Positions 25,211 to 34,131 of a stretch of DNA of 64,000 bases are shown piece after piece; the first letter of the stretch is position 1, and each line of letters opens with the position of its first letter. The DNA lies in the NCBI RefSeq assembly GCF_000020485.1, contig NC_011899.1:1458501-1522500 (forward strand), given 5' to 3'. The stretch comes from Halothermothrix orenii H 168 (lineage in GTDB: Bacteria > Bacillota > Halanaerobiia > Halanaerobiales > Halothermotrichaceae). Both the position numbers and the translations under genes were made by a program. The notes under the pieces were generated by a model that saw only the letters and a list, made by a program, of their open reading frames with translations, ran no database searches and had not been told where the DNA came from.

Positions 25211-25305
25211 TCATCTTCTGAGTGGCGCTTTTTCAATGTGGCGACTAATGTTATTACCGCCGTGGCAAGTGCGATAATTGATGTCGCCAAGTCTATCCAA
25301 TCCAC
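25207..25305 (-). CDS. Tiny single-pass membrane peptide
   Basis: 32 residues from GTG 25305, behind AAGGGGG: DWIDLATSIIALATAVITLV then ATLKKRHSEDE. One membrane helix with a basic then acidic tail, a layout shared with holin-like type I toxins (TxpA/BsrG group). The sequence similarity is only in pattern. It could be part of a small peptide toxin system; no antisense RNA is demonstrated. Confidence 0.5.
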   Translation of the reverse strand: MDWIDLATSIIALATAVITLVATLKKRHSEDE

Positions 25306-25432
25306 TTTTTTCACCCCCTTTCCTCATGTTCTATATATATTATACCATATTACTTTACTGCTGTCAAGTAATATTTAAAATTTCTTGCTGTTTTTTTTTA
25401 AAAAATAACCAGGTTTAAACCTGGTTATAATT

Positions 25433-26035
25433 CTAACATTTTGATTTATTATAATTATATACAATTCCGTTACCTATATCATAATACCATCCGTAGATTT
25501 TAAGGCCTGCATTCTGATATTTATTCTTAATATAAGGGTATGTCAGTAAATTTTTCATTTGTAAAATAATATTTTCCTGTTCAACTAACTGATAATCTCT
25601 CTCGTAATTAAAATCATACTTCAATTTTAGAACCTTCTCCTTTAAAGGTTCAACTAATTGAACCCACTTTTGGGTATAAGGGGTATCATTTATTTTTTCA
25701 TCCATGAATAATGCTTTACAACCCCCACAATTAGAATGGCCACATATTACGATATTTTTGACCTGTAATACATTTACAGCATATTCTATGCCAGATGTAG
25801 TAGACACAAAATCAAAGGCCTGGCTATATGGTGGGACTATATTGGCAACATTACGGATAATAAAAAGTTCTCCGGGTAAAGTGTCAGTTATTAAACCGGG
25901 AACCACTCTGGAATCAGAGCAGGTTATAAATAGTGTATGGGGACTTTGTTTGTTACTTAAATTTTTATACAGTGTTTTGTAATTCTTATATTCATGTTTA
26001 CTAAATTTTTTTACACCTTTAAACAGTTTATCCAT
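25433..26035 (-). CDS. Beta-class carbonic anhydrase
   Basis: 200 residues from the ATG at 26035 (AGAGGTGG upstream); the longer frame to 26092 is less likely. It interconverts CO2 and bicarbonate in the cytoplasm. The zinc ligands are visible: C39 and D41-R43 in TCSDSRVVPG, then H100 and C103 in ICGHSNCGGC. The length and the RNVANIVPPY block are normal for the family. It follows the broken hemolysin III gene 54 bases upstream on the same strand. Confidence 0.95.
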   Translation of the reverse strand: MDKLFKGVKKFSKHEYKNYKTLYKNLSNKQSPHTLFITCSDSRVVPGLITDTLPGELFIIRNVANIVPPYSQAFDFVSTTSGIEYAVNVLQVKNIVICGHSNCGGCKALFMDEKINDTPYTQKWVQLVEPLKEKVLKLKYDFNYERDYQLVEQENIILQMKNLLTYPYIKNKYQNAGLKIYGWYYDIGNGIVYNYNKSKC

Positions 26036-26088
26036 AATTAGTACCACCTCTTTAAATTTACACTGAAAAAAATTTAGAACTTTAAATT

Positions 26089-26723
26089 TCAAACAACTGC
26101 TGTAAGTACTAATAAATAGTGAAAAAAGGCCCCGATCAGAATAAAGATATGAAATATTTCATGAAATCCAAAAAACTTATTGAACTGTGGTTTTTTCAAG
26201 ATATAAAAGACAGCCCCGATAGTATAACATATTCCACCTGCCAGGAGAAAAAATAGTGCAGTCCCGGACATGGATTCAATAAATTTTTTAATGGGAACAA
26301 TACCAATCCATCCCATTAAAAGATATATAATTGTATAAAGAAAACGTGGTGCATTTAAGTAAAAGAATTTAAAAAAGAGTCCCCGAAAACAAGAGCCCAC
26401 TGAATAATAATAATACTCCATTTCCAGTATCCGGAAAGGTAAATAAAAGTCACCGGGGTATATGTTCCTGCGATCATTATAAATATAGCAATATGGTCTA
26501 ATTTCCTCCAGATTGATGTCTCCCCATCATACTTTTTATTAGCATGGTAAAGTGAACTTGCCAGAAATAACACCATAGTGGATATTCCATAAATGGTAGA
26601 AACGATTTTCAAAGATGGACCTTCTGTTATGTAAATTAAATAAATTGTTCCCAGCACTGCCAAGATAAACCCAACAAAGTGGGAATAAAAAGATATTTTC
26701 TCTTCTTTTTTAATCCTGATCAC
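26089..26723 (-). pseudogene. Hemolysin III / YqfA-family membrane protein, frameshifted
   Basis: The first part (26355-26723) reads ISFYSHFVGFILAVLGTIYL and SLYHANKKYDG, then leaves the family frame after IQWALVFG. The second part (from about 26380 down to 26089) continues LFFKFFYLNAPRFLYTIIYL and FHEIFHIFILIGAFFHYLLV with the conserved histidines. One missing G in a GGGG run near 26385 explains the break. The reassembled protein has seven membrane segments and about 210 residues. Error or decay cannot be told apart here. Confidence 0.85.
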
Positions 26724-26964
26724 CTTCTTATTAAAAAAATTTTCTCCATTTATAATGCCTTCAATACTTTTATTACTTCTCCAGATAAATGAACCAGGAT
26801 ACTCTGGTTTTGTTTTTTTTAACTACCAAATACCTCCTTTCTCCCGATGCTTGTCTAATATATTTATTCAGGTGTAATATAGGATTAGCTGCTTTCAAAT
26901 TATTTTGTAATAAATAATTCCACGCCAATCCAATAATATCACAATACTATTAGTCAATCAATCC

Positions 26965-27121
26965 TCACCCTAATATATATTTTAAATCCTCAAACGAATG
27001 AATCATATAAGTAGGTTTGATATCGTGTTTCCATTCTCCCCCATCCCTATTTATCCAACATGTCTTGATTCCAACCCGACTGGCCCCCGATTATATCTGA
27101 AGATGCCCCCTTAGTTGTTCC
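26965..27121 (-). pseudogene. C-terminal remnant of a HAD-superfamily hydrolase
   Basis: Minus-strand fragments in two frames read KGTTKGASSDIIGG and, after a shift, SRVGIKTCWINRDGGEWKHD ending at TGA 26965. ASSDIIGA-x-x-VGIKTCWINR is the motif IV end of HAD phosphatases of the YjjG/pyrimidine-nucleotidase kind. The first two thirds of the gene are absent; the neighbouring amidohydrolase gene starts 2 bases away. Confidence 0.75.
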
Positions 27122-27122
27122 T

Positions 27123-28179
27123 TTATATTTTTAATAACTTCTTAGCATTATTGTAAAATATATTTTTTCTTTCAGTTTCATCCTTAGTAGCCCGCAATAC
27201 TGATACAATAGAAAAGGAATGGTTAAATGCTGGATAATCTGTACCATACAAAATACGTTCACTACCAATTTCATCAAGTAGTAGCCTAATTTTTGCTGGT
27301 GGCTGGGTACTAATTTCAACATAGGTATTAGGATATAACTTCATTAATTTTACCAGCTCTTTAGTCTGATACATACCAGCATGGGCAAAAATAAAGGGCA
27401 CATTGGGTATTTCCTTTAAAACTTTATAAAACTTATTAATATTTTGGGTTTCCAGGTTTTTTCTTATTTTACCTGGTAATTTTTTTATTCGGTTCTCAGG
27501 AAATGCCAATCCACTACAAGATATAATTGGCAATTTGGTTTGGGCAAGTAATTTTAATAACTGAATCGTTTTTGCATCATCAATATCAATGTCTATCACA
27601 TGAGGGGCAATCTTCCATCCCTTCACACCAAAGTTTAAATTCCTTTCAATTTTCAATGAAAGTTCTCTGTCATAAGGGTGAATATTACCAAAGGTGATTA
27701 ATTCATCATACTTTGGAATTACTTCCGCTATATCTTCACTACTATCACATTCAGGGGTATTAAGTTGCAATACCACTGATTTAGAAATATTATTAAGTTT
27801 CATATCACGTATTATTCTTTCAGGTGTTGACCTTCTAACAGCAGAAAAAAAAACCACCAAAACCTGAAATCTCATATATTAACTTAATTCCACCTATACT
27901 AAACATTTTTTCTGGATAAGTTGTAAAAAATTCTTTATTAAAATCAAAATGTTTTAATGAAATTGGATAACATGACAAATCAAAAAATGAAGAATCCAGG
28001 TCAATACTTTTTCTTCTATACATCTTTGGTACAAAGCTCTTTGCTCCTTCAAAAAGATGACAGTGAAAATCGATAATATTATAATTCTTAACTAAGTCAT
28101 CCCTTACTTTAAAATCGCCAAAACTTGTTAATTCCAACTCAGGAATATCCCGTAATATATCTTTTTTTTCTGTATACAT
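27123..28179 (-). pseudogene. Metal-dependent amidohydrolase (Amidohydro_2), frameshifted
   Basis: The N-terminal part (27835-28179) contains IIDFHCHLFEGAK, the H-x-H metal motif. The frame is lost in a run of eight T near 27845, where GFGGFFFCC ends. The C-terminal part (27123-27840) reads STPERIIRDM, GVKGWKIAPH, FIFAHAGMYQ and ERILYGTDYPAFNHS, all standard blocks of this TIM-barrel family, ending KNIFYNNAKKLLKI. Restored, the protein would be about 350 residues. The substrate is unknown. The homopolymer break could be a sequencing error. Confidence 0.82.
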
Positions 28180-28273
28180 GAGCCTCTTAATTCCCCTTTT
28201 TAACTAATCTTATATAAAATTTATTCTTGAAAAAATATCCCTTGCTTTTTGAATAAATTAAAACTGGCCCTGT

Positions 28274-29344
28274 TTAATTTGAGCCAGCAAAAGCTTCACC
28301 GATTATTCCCATTGTTGACTCCTGGAAACTAAATAAGCTATCATTATTTTCAGCGGCTTTCTGGTAGAGCATAAAGAAATGAGAAGGATTTTCTAAAGCC
28401 CTTACAAGCACTTTCTTTCCAAACCTATCTTCAATCGCCTGAACCATGGTTGTTCCCACTGTATAGATATCTATCATTTTGGAAAAATATTCTCTATAAA
28501 CTGTACGCCAGTGTTCTTCAGGATTTTCATTTTTCCTTTGAATTACCTTTTCCATACGGGCAAATAGATTGTAAATTTCTTCATCTGATCTTTTCATCAT
28601 GTAAACATTATTTTTGGTATCTTCATCTGCAGTAGCCTCAACAGCATAACCCTCTAACATAATATATCCCAGAAAATAAGCCAGGTCAGAAGAATCGATC
28701 AACTTATGTGCATATTTTTTAAACAATAATTCTTTTGTTAAAATATGATGAAACTCGTGAGGAAATAATTCATTATCAAAATCTACCCCTTTTTCTTCTA
28801 AAAGCCTCTTTACCTGATAAATGGAAAAGACCATATCCGGCACAGGTGTATAGCCATCACTATATTCATCTACAACAAAGTATATGGTTCCTTTAAAGGG
28901 CTTTTTCTCAGGAAAATAAGAATAGGTCCGGTTAAGAACTTTTTCTGTCGGTTTCCAGCCTTTGAATCTTTCCAGAAACTTTCGATACTCAGCTCTGTGT
29001 TTGAATATATCTAGATAATAAAGGTCATAGCCTTCAAGGTCTTCTGTCTGTTCATGGATAATAATCCAGCTAACCCTGAAGATACGATTCATAATCTTAT
29101 TTTTATGGGGATTATACCCATGATAATCACATAATCTATGATAGCCCGCCGTATTATAAATCTTCTCCAGATGTTTAATGATATCATCTTTTGTCTTAAC
29201 TTCTTTTTTGGCTATTCCATCCATCAGATCCAGGACAGCTTCAGCCTCAGCAGTATTAACATAAACCCTCTCAGCCTGGACCAACTGGTTAGTAAAGGCA
29301 AGCAAAAAACATAAAATCACCATAATTATAAATCTTTTCTGCAT
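28274..29344 (-). CDS. Exported zinc-metallopeptidase-like protein (DUF5700 type)
   Basis: 356 residues with a signal peptide (MQKRFIIMVILCFLLAFTNQ, cleavage near VQA-E25). HEFHH at 196-200 supplies two metal histidines and the catalytic Glu197, and LEGYAVEATAD near 230-240 gives the third ligand glutamate, a gluzincin-type arrangement. It would act outside the membrane as a peptidase. The family is poorly studied and no substrate can be named. Full length and undamaged, unlike its downstream neighbour. Confidence 0.7.
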   Translation of the reverse strand: MQKRFIIMVILCFLLAFTNQLVQAERVYVNTAEAEAVLDLMDGIAKKEVKTKDDIIKHLEKIYNTAGYHRLCDYHGYNPHKNKIMNRIFRVSWIIIHEQTEDLEGYDLYYLDIFKHRAEYRKFLERFKGWKPTEKVLNRTYSYFPEKKPFKGTIYFVVDEYSDGYTPVPDMVFSIYQVKRLLEEKGVDFDNELFPHEFHHILTKELLFKKYAHKLIDSSDLAYFLGYIMLEGYAVEATADEDTKNNVYMMKRSDEEIYNLFARMEKVIQRKNENPEEHWRTVYREYFSKMIDIYTVGTTMVQAIEDRFGKKVLVRALENPSHFFMLYQKAAENNDSLFSFQESTMGIIGEAFAGSN

Positions 29345-29382
29345 GTTAATTTCTCTCCCCTTCCCAGGTCAGATTTAATGAC

Positions 29383-29823
29383 TCAATAACCATAAAAAAT
29401 CTCTATCCTGTTTTTTGCTTCTTTTTCGTTTCGCAATTCCATTAATAACTGTCTGGTAAATCCACCCAGATCATAATTATCGATTTCGTCCAGCCCCACC
29501 CATTTATATTCCTGGGCTTCTTCATTTAATGTTACTTCATATTGATCTGTTCTACATTTGAAGTCAATAAATATAAAATGTTTTTCCTTATGAAAAGTTT
29601 CACTGTATATACTTTCTTTTAAACTTAATAATTCTATATCATATATTTCCAGACCTGTTTCTTCGCGTATTTCTCGTATTAATGCTTCTTCCATTGTCTC
29701 ACCCAGTTCAATATGACCACCAGGAATTACATATTTATTATGCCATTTGTCCGATTTACATAGTAATATTTTATTGTCAGGATTATAAATTACTGCTCCA
29801 ACAGTCGGTTCTGGATATCTCAT
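29383..29823 (-). CDS. NUDIX hydrolase
   Basis: 146 residues. The Nudix box GGHIELGETMEEALIREIRE with ETGLEI (36-58) matches GX5EX7REUXEEXGU in full. The N-terminus PTVGAVIYNPDNKILLCKSD resembles MutT/ADP-ribose-type members. It hydrolyses a nucleoside diphosphate linked to another group; the exact substrate is not predictable. It is 15 bases downstream of the nitrilase pseudogene, same strand. Confidence 0.9.
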   Translation of the reverse strand: MRYPEPTVGAVIYNPDNKILLCKSDKWHNKYVIPGGHIELGETMEEALIREIREETGLEIYDIELLSLKESIYSETFHKEKHFIFIDFKCRTDQYEVTLNEEAQEYKWVGLDEIDNYDLGGFTRQLLMELRNEKEAKNRIEIFYGY

Positions 29824-29838
29824 TATTTTAACTCCTCT

Positions 29839-30574
29839 CTATCTTCTTGCATATTTTCTAATAAAAGGTTTTTCAACCTTGAAAGAGGTCAACATATCAT
29901 ATGTGCCTGGTTTTCTAAAGGCATTTCCCCAACTCTCTCTTTCTCTATAATTCCTGAGTTCATCCATATTAAATTCTGCTATATATATTCCTTCCTTTTT
30001 TACAGCTTTAATCACAACCATATCTCTTGTTTTACCTTCTTTAGAATAGGCCATTCCATCAAAAGCAACTGATTTCCCTCCATGCCCTGGGTAGTTTGCA
30101 AGAGCTATCCCCAACATATTCTCATAAGCCCTGGTCTTTAACTGATCAGTTCTAATTTCATTCATATCACATGCATTAGGAACCAGGATTATTTCTGCTC
30201 CTTTTAACATTAATATTCTTGCACTTTCTGGAAACTCACGATCATAACAAATCATTGCTCCTATTTTTACCATTCCTTTTTTGGTGTCAAGTTCACCTAC
30301 ATAAAAATCTTCACCTGGAGTACAGGCTGCTTCCAATGAAAAATCACATGTATGAACTTTTGCATAGGTAAAAATGATTTCACCTTTCCTGTCAATCAAC
30401 GAAAAGGAATTCCTTGGAGAACCATCAAATTCTTTCCACATTTCTGGAAATAAAGCTATATCAGCTTCTTTTTCTCTTGCCTTTCGGCAAGCCCTTTCTC
30501 CTTTTTTCCATGTTTTTTTTCTGGTTATTTCCACAGGCATCAATCTGCAGCAAAGCAACTTTTAATGACTTCAT
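29839..30574 (-). pseudogene. Carbon-nitrogen hydrolase (nitrilase superfamily), broken
   Basis: The true start is ATG 30574 (GGAGGG upstream), MKSLKVALLQIDACGNNQKK. An extra A in the run near 30510 shifts the frame, after which the long frame gives KKGERACRKAREKEADIALF. The catalytic E (FPEMW), K (TYAKVHTCDF) and C (MICYDREFP) are all present, but between FPEMWK and EFDGSPRNSFSL roughly 50 residues normal for the family are missing. So it has both a frameshift and an in-frame deletion. It once hydrolysed an amide or nitrile. Confidence 0.8.
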
Positions 30575-30575
30575 C

Positions 30576-31073
30576 TTAATGCCCTCCCTCTAGAATCTTT
30601 ATAATTTCATTTACTGATTCTTCTACAGTATTATTTGTTGTATCAATTTTTATTGTGTCCATTTTCTCATAAAGTTTAAGCCTTGCTAAACTCACTTTGA
30701 TAGTCTCCTCGTCACGGCCATCTTCTAACATTCTTCTTTTTAATTCTCTTTCAGAACAAATTAAAGAGATTTTATAAAGTTCATATTGGTGTTTTTGAAG
30801 TTTATCTAGAATCAAATTAAATATATCTTCATGATGAATAACCCAATTAAATATGATATATTTTAAAGAGGAATTCGCTAAAAAATTATTTAAAAGATAT
30901 GTAATATTGTCTTCTACCATTCTTTTATTTTCTTCTGTAGCACAAAAGGGGTTCATCATCCAGCACCAATCACCATCAAGCCAGACACTATAGTTAAGAC
31001 TTTTGTATAACCTCTGACAAATTGTTGTTTTTCCAACCCCCATCGTACCGTTGATAATAATTAATTTTTTCAT
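30576..31073 (-). CDS. P-loop nucleotide kinase-like protein
   Basis: 165 residues from the ATG at 31073, ten bases after AGAGG. KKLIIINGTMGVGKTT has Walker A at 9-16. LDGDWCWMMNP and the RELKRRMLEDGR lid-like arginine segment recall AAA_33/shikimate-kinase-type proteins such as cytidylate- or gluconate-kinase relatives. The substrate is unknown. Its stop is directly before the nitrilase start, and it overlaps nothing. It probably forms one transcription unit with the isomerase upstream. Confidence 0.7.
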   Translation of the reverse strand: MKKLIIINGTMGVGKTTICQRLYKSLNYSVWLDGDWCWMMNPFCATEENKRMVEDNITYLLNNFLANSSLKYIIFNWVIHHEDIFNLILDKLQKHQYELYKISLICSERELKRRMLEDGRDEETIKVSLARLKLYEKMDTIKIDTTNNTVEESVNEIIKILEGGH

Positions 31074-31107
31074 TTCTAACATCCTCTTATCTAATATCCT
31101 GAATATT

Positions 31108-31872
31108 TTATGACCCAAGTAATTTCTCCAGTTCAATTTTATCAGCTATAACACTACTCTTATCAAAGTATTTTAGTATAAGATTATATTTTTCTCCTTT
31201 TAATTGCTGCAATAACTCTTCGAACTTAATTTCTTTTTCCTGAAGTTTGCCCTGCCTAAAACTAAGATGCAAATCCCCTTCACCATCATTACTATGGAGA
31301 TAAATTGTCTTGATATACCTTTTAATCTTATCAAACCAGCTTACCAATGATTCCTGCCCCCACAAAATAGCATGGCCAATGTCAAAGGCAAGACCAAAAT
31401 TCCCCTTATCAACATAATCTACTATTTCTATTAAATAATCAGGATTAAATTCAAAAGTATTACATAACGATATTCTTATATCTTTATATTTATTTAATAC
31501 TTCTTCCCAGAACTTTTTTGAGGCTTCGATCCATCCCTTTTCGTAAAAATCCACTTTTATAAAAGGTAAGAAAGTTGATAAAAAAATAACTTCCTCTGCA
31601 CCTATTTCCTGGGCAAAATTAATTGACTCAATAACTTTCTGCATAGTTATATCTTTAATCTTTGGCTCACTGGTTCCAGGATTCAAATCAATATATGCAC
31701 CGTCAACTATGTATCTGTATTTAGTCATTTTATTAATTGATTTAATATCCTTTTCTGTAGCTTTTTCCAGATAACCTGGATATAGAGGATTTTCAATATT
31801 TATTACTTTAAACTTTGCAAAATCTTTATTATTGTTCAACTCCTCTAGACTACATCCGATACCTATCTCCAT
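31108..31872 (-). CDS. Sugar phosphate isomerase/epimerase-like TIM-barrel protein
   Basis: 254 residues behind AAGAGGTG. It belongs to the AP-endonuclease-2/xylose-isomerase-like barrel family: INIENPLYPGYL, GAEEVIFLSTFLPF, RISLCNTFEFNPDYL, FGLAFDIGHAILWG and TIYLHSNDGEGDLH carry the metal ligands (E, D, H) expected of this group. No specific sugar can be assigned. Full length with no damage. Confidence 0.8.
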   Translation of the reverse strand: MEIGIGCSLEELNNNKDFAKFKVINIENPLYPGYLEKATEKDIKSINKMTKYRYIVDGAYIDLNPGTSEPKIKDITMQKVIESINFAQEIGAEEVIFLSTFLPFIKVDFYEKGWIEASKKFWEEVLNKYKDIRISLCNTFEFNPDYLIEIVDYVDKGNFGLAFDIGHAILWGQESLVSWFDKIKRYIKTIYLHSNDGEGDLHLSFRQGKLQEKEIKFEELLQQLKGEKYNLILKYFDKSSVIADKIELEKLLGS

Positions 31873-31995
31873 TACTTTGACACCTCTTAGAATCTTTTTT
31901 CCCAGATGTTAATTTTATATTTATTAACAAACCCTATGGCCGTATAAAAGTCCTGGTCTGAACCTTTTTAAAACTTAATGTGATTCCATCACCAA

Positions 31996-32424
31996 TTATT
32001 TTTTATAAAATTTAAGGTGTTCACTGTTTACACTTATATTGATCTTGCCATTTTTCGCATTTTTTCCAATTAGATATAGCTTATAATTATTATTTGGATT
32101 CAACCCTTTGATAGTAAGAGTTCCATTAGACTTTGTGTCGGGGGTAAAAATCTTTTTATATATCTCACTTCCATCAGTTGTTGTTATTATTAATTCCAGA
32201 CTTCCTTTTTGTAATTTATAACCTGAATATTTAATTTTTATCTTTTTACTTTCAGTTACCTTTAACTCGTATGTTTTTTGTTTATTTAACTTGTCAAATT
32301 TAATATTTATCCTACCGTTAGAGTTAGAGCTTGAATAACCACATCCCCCTAACATAATAATCAACATTAGAATGACAATTACACTGATTGTTTTTTTATT
32401 TTTGCTACTTATTCTATTCATCAT
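31996..32424 (-). CDS. Small lipoprotein, beta-rich
   Basis: 142 residues. The hydrophobic segment KTISVIVILMLIIMLGGC contains a lipobox (LGGC, Cys28). The mature domain is Lys/Asn/Ser-rich with strands such as TYELKVTESKKIKIKYSGY, like a pre-peptidase C or fibronectin-type fold. No motif points to an activity. It lies 15 bases from the VOC gene, so both may be one unit. Confidence 0.7.
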   Translation of the reverse strand: MMNRISSKNKKTISVIVILMLIIMLGGCGYSSSNSNGRINIKFDKLNKQKTYELKVTESKKIKIKYSGYKLQKGSLELIITTTDGSEIYKKIFTPDTKSNGTLTIKGLNPNNNYKLYLIGKNAKNGKINISVNSEHLKFYKK

Positions 32425-32439
32425 TATTCATTAATCCTC

Positions 32440-32802
32440 CTACAGTAATAACTTTGAAAAAACTTCAATATGATTACCCTCTGTATCTTCAAATTCAAAA
32501 ACAAGATTATCTAAAATCTGTTTCAATGGAAAAACAATTTTAAATCCCCGCTTTTCTAATTTTTCTTTTAAAACTCTAGCATCCTCTACTTCAAAGCTAA
32601 GTAAGCAGTTATCACCATAAATTACATCCTCATCTTCATTTTTATGGTCAAATAAAAAAAGACGAAACCCATCAATATTGAACAAATATAAGCTGTCAGC
32701 TTGCTTAATGCCCTTTCTATTTAAAAACCATTCATAGAATTCTCTGGCTCTTTCCATATTCTCAACACATATATAAGCTGATTCTAATTTTGGTTTCATC
32801 AT
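32440..32802 (-). CDS. VOC-superfamily (glyoxalase/bleomycin-resistance fold) protein
   Basis: 120 residues. It shows the paired beta-alpha-beta-beta-beta layout: LESAYICVENMERAREFYEW ... FRLFLFDHK, then LLSFEVEDARVLKEKLEKRG ... FEFEDTEGNHIEVFSK. The last E (HIEVF) is a usual metal ligand; the first His is absent, so a glyoxalase reaction is unlikely and a binding or resistance role more so. Complete. Confidence 0.85.
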   Translation of the reverse strand: MMKPKLESAYICVENMERAREFYEWFLNRKGIKQADSLYLFNIDGFRLFLFDHKNEDEDVIYGDNCLLSFEVEDARVLKEKLEKRGFKIVFPLKQILDNLVFEFEDTEGNHIEVFSKLLL

Positions 32803-32974
32803 AAATATTTCACCCTAATTTTTATTTTAAATTATATCAACAAGGGATTCATCAAATGTCTTCTCAGAAATTTTATAAGGTTAACTTTTAATACTAAACA
32901 TTTAGTTAATATAATTTTTTATATTATACTTTATATAAAATTAACTTTCAACTGAATTTAACCTTTACTTTTAA

Positions 32975-33748
32975 TTATTCCCTTTCCTCTGGAATTAAAG
33001 TGTTTTCTTTCAAAAAATTCAAGGCTACTTTCCTAAAGAAATTTTTTTTACTTAACATCAAAGGATGCACCCCATCTGGTGATAATAGTATTATAGAGTG
33101 CTTAATTTTCTTAGCAACATTACACAACCTTTTTTCAATATTATCAATAAATTCATCTTTTAAACTTCCAGTGATAAGAACAGGACAACCAATCTTGTCT
33201 AAATCACTATGAAAATTATTTCTATATGTTTTAGCATAATTAATTAACATATTAGTATCGGCATCAATGACCTTTTCCCAGTCTTCTCCATGCATATAAC
33301 TCCAGAACCCACTTCCTCCATTATTTTTGGCCTTTTCCCTTTCTTTTTTTATAGTATTAGCTTCCTGTAAAGAGAGCTTTTCACCTACAAAACTATCAGC
33401 AATTACTCTATAAGTATTCTCCGGATAATTTATTGCAAAATTCAGGGCGACTATTGCCCCTCCACTTGTCCCCAGTATATTTACCCTGTTTATCCCTTCT
33501 TTTTTACATAAACCCCTTAACATTTTAGCATTTTCCTTCCAGTAATCTACAGGGAATTCCTTAACCCTCTCAGATTTACCATGTCCTATCATGTCAACAA
33601 CTATTACTTTGAAGTAGTTAGAATAATAATTTGCTTCATCCTTTAACATTAAAGAGGATGCTGTACTCCCGTGAATCATTAATAAAGGCTCACCTTTACC
33701 GTATATTTCATAATACATTTGATAAGCACCTTTAATATAATAACCCAT
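32975..33748 (-). CDS. Alpha/beta hydrolase
   Basis: 257 residues from the ATG at 33748 (AAAGGTG upstream). The oxyanion-hole HGSTASS (residue 26), strand VVDMIGHGKSE, nucleophile elbow GTSGGA (S95 in 93-98), acid region TGSLKDEF, and the catalytic histidine in SPDGVHPLM near the C-terminus are all present. Esterase or lactonase type; substrate not predictable. No signal peptide. Confidence 0.88.
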   Translation of the reverse strand: MGYYIKGAYQMYYEIYGKGEPLLMIHGSTASSLMLKDEANYYSNYFKVIVVDMIGHGKSERVKEFPVDYWKENAKMLRGLCKKEGINRVNILGTSGGAIVALNFAINYPENTYRVIADSFVGEKLSLQEANTIKKEREKAKNNGGSGFWSYMHGEDWEKVIDADTNMLINYAKTYRNNFHSDLDKIGCPVLITGSLKDEFIDNIEKRLCNVAKKIKHSIILLSPDGVHPLMLSKKNFFRKVALNFLKENTLIPEERE

Positions 33749-33845
33749 TACTACTACCACACCTTTCATAAATATGCTTTTATATAAAACAGTATTTTTT
33801 AACAATATTTAGTTATGTATTCAAATTTAAACCCTTTTTCTTTTT

Positions 33846-33947
33846 TTAATTCCCTTTCAACCAGTATTTATGTTGTAACCCAAAGGTAATAAGAAATCTG
33901 GTAGATTGAAGTTCATGTACCATACCCAGCACTGAAGCTATCTTCAT
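33846..33947 (-). pseudogene. Short remnant with intact ribosome site
   Basis: The sequence AGAGGAGTGGAATCT ATG starts a 33-residue frame, MKIASVLGMVHELQSTRFLI and on to stop at 33846. The opening MKIASV and a later GLQHKYW resemble the first strands and G-Q-H-Y loop of UDP-GlcNAc 2-epimerase-type proteins, but only loosely. Probably the 5' end of a lost gene. The rest of 33806-34131 shows nothing else I can identify. Confidence 0.35.
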
Positions 33948-34131
33948 AGATTCCACTCCTCTATATACGATAATTTTATAGATACATTGAATTTATATAA
34001 AAATATAAAAAAATCCTTCATTTTAATATGTATTATTTAAAAAAAGGCTTATCCCCTTTTTTCTCGAATTATATGTTTACAACCTGACTAAATACACCAA
34101 AAAACTTTGTCATAACAGGAGGTATAACATT

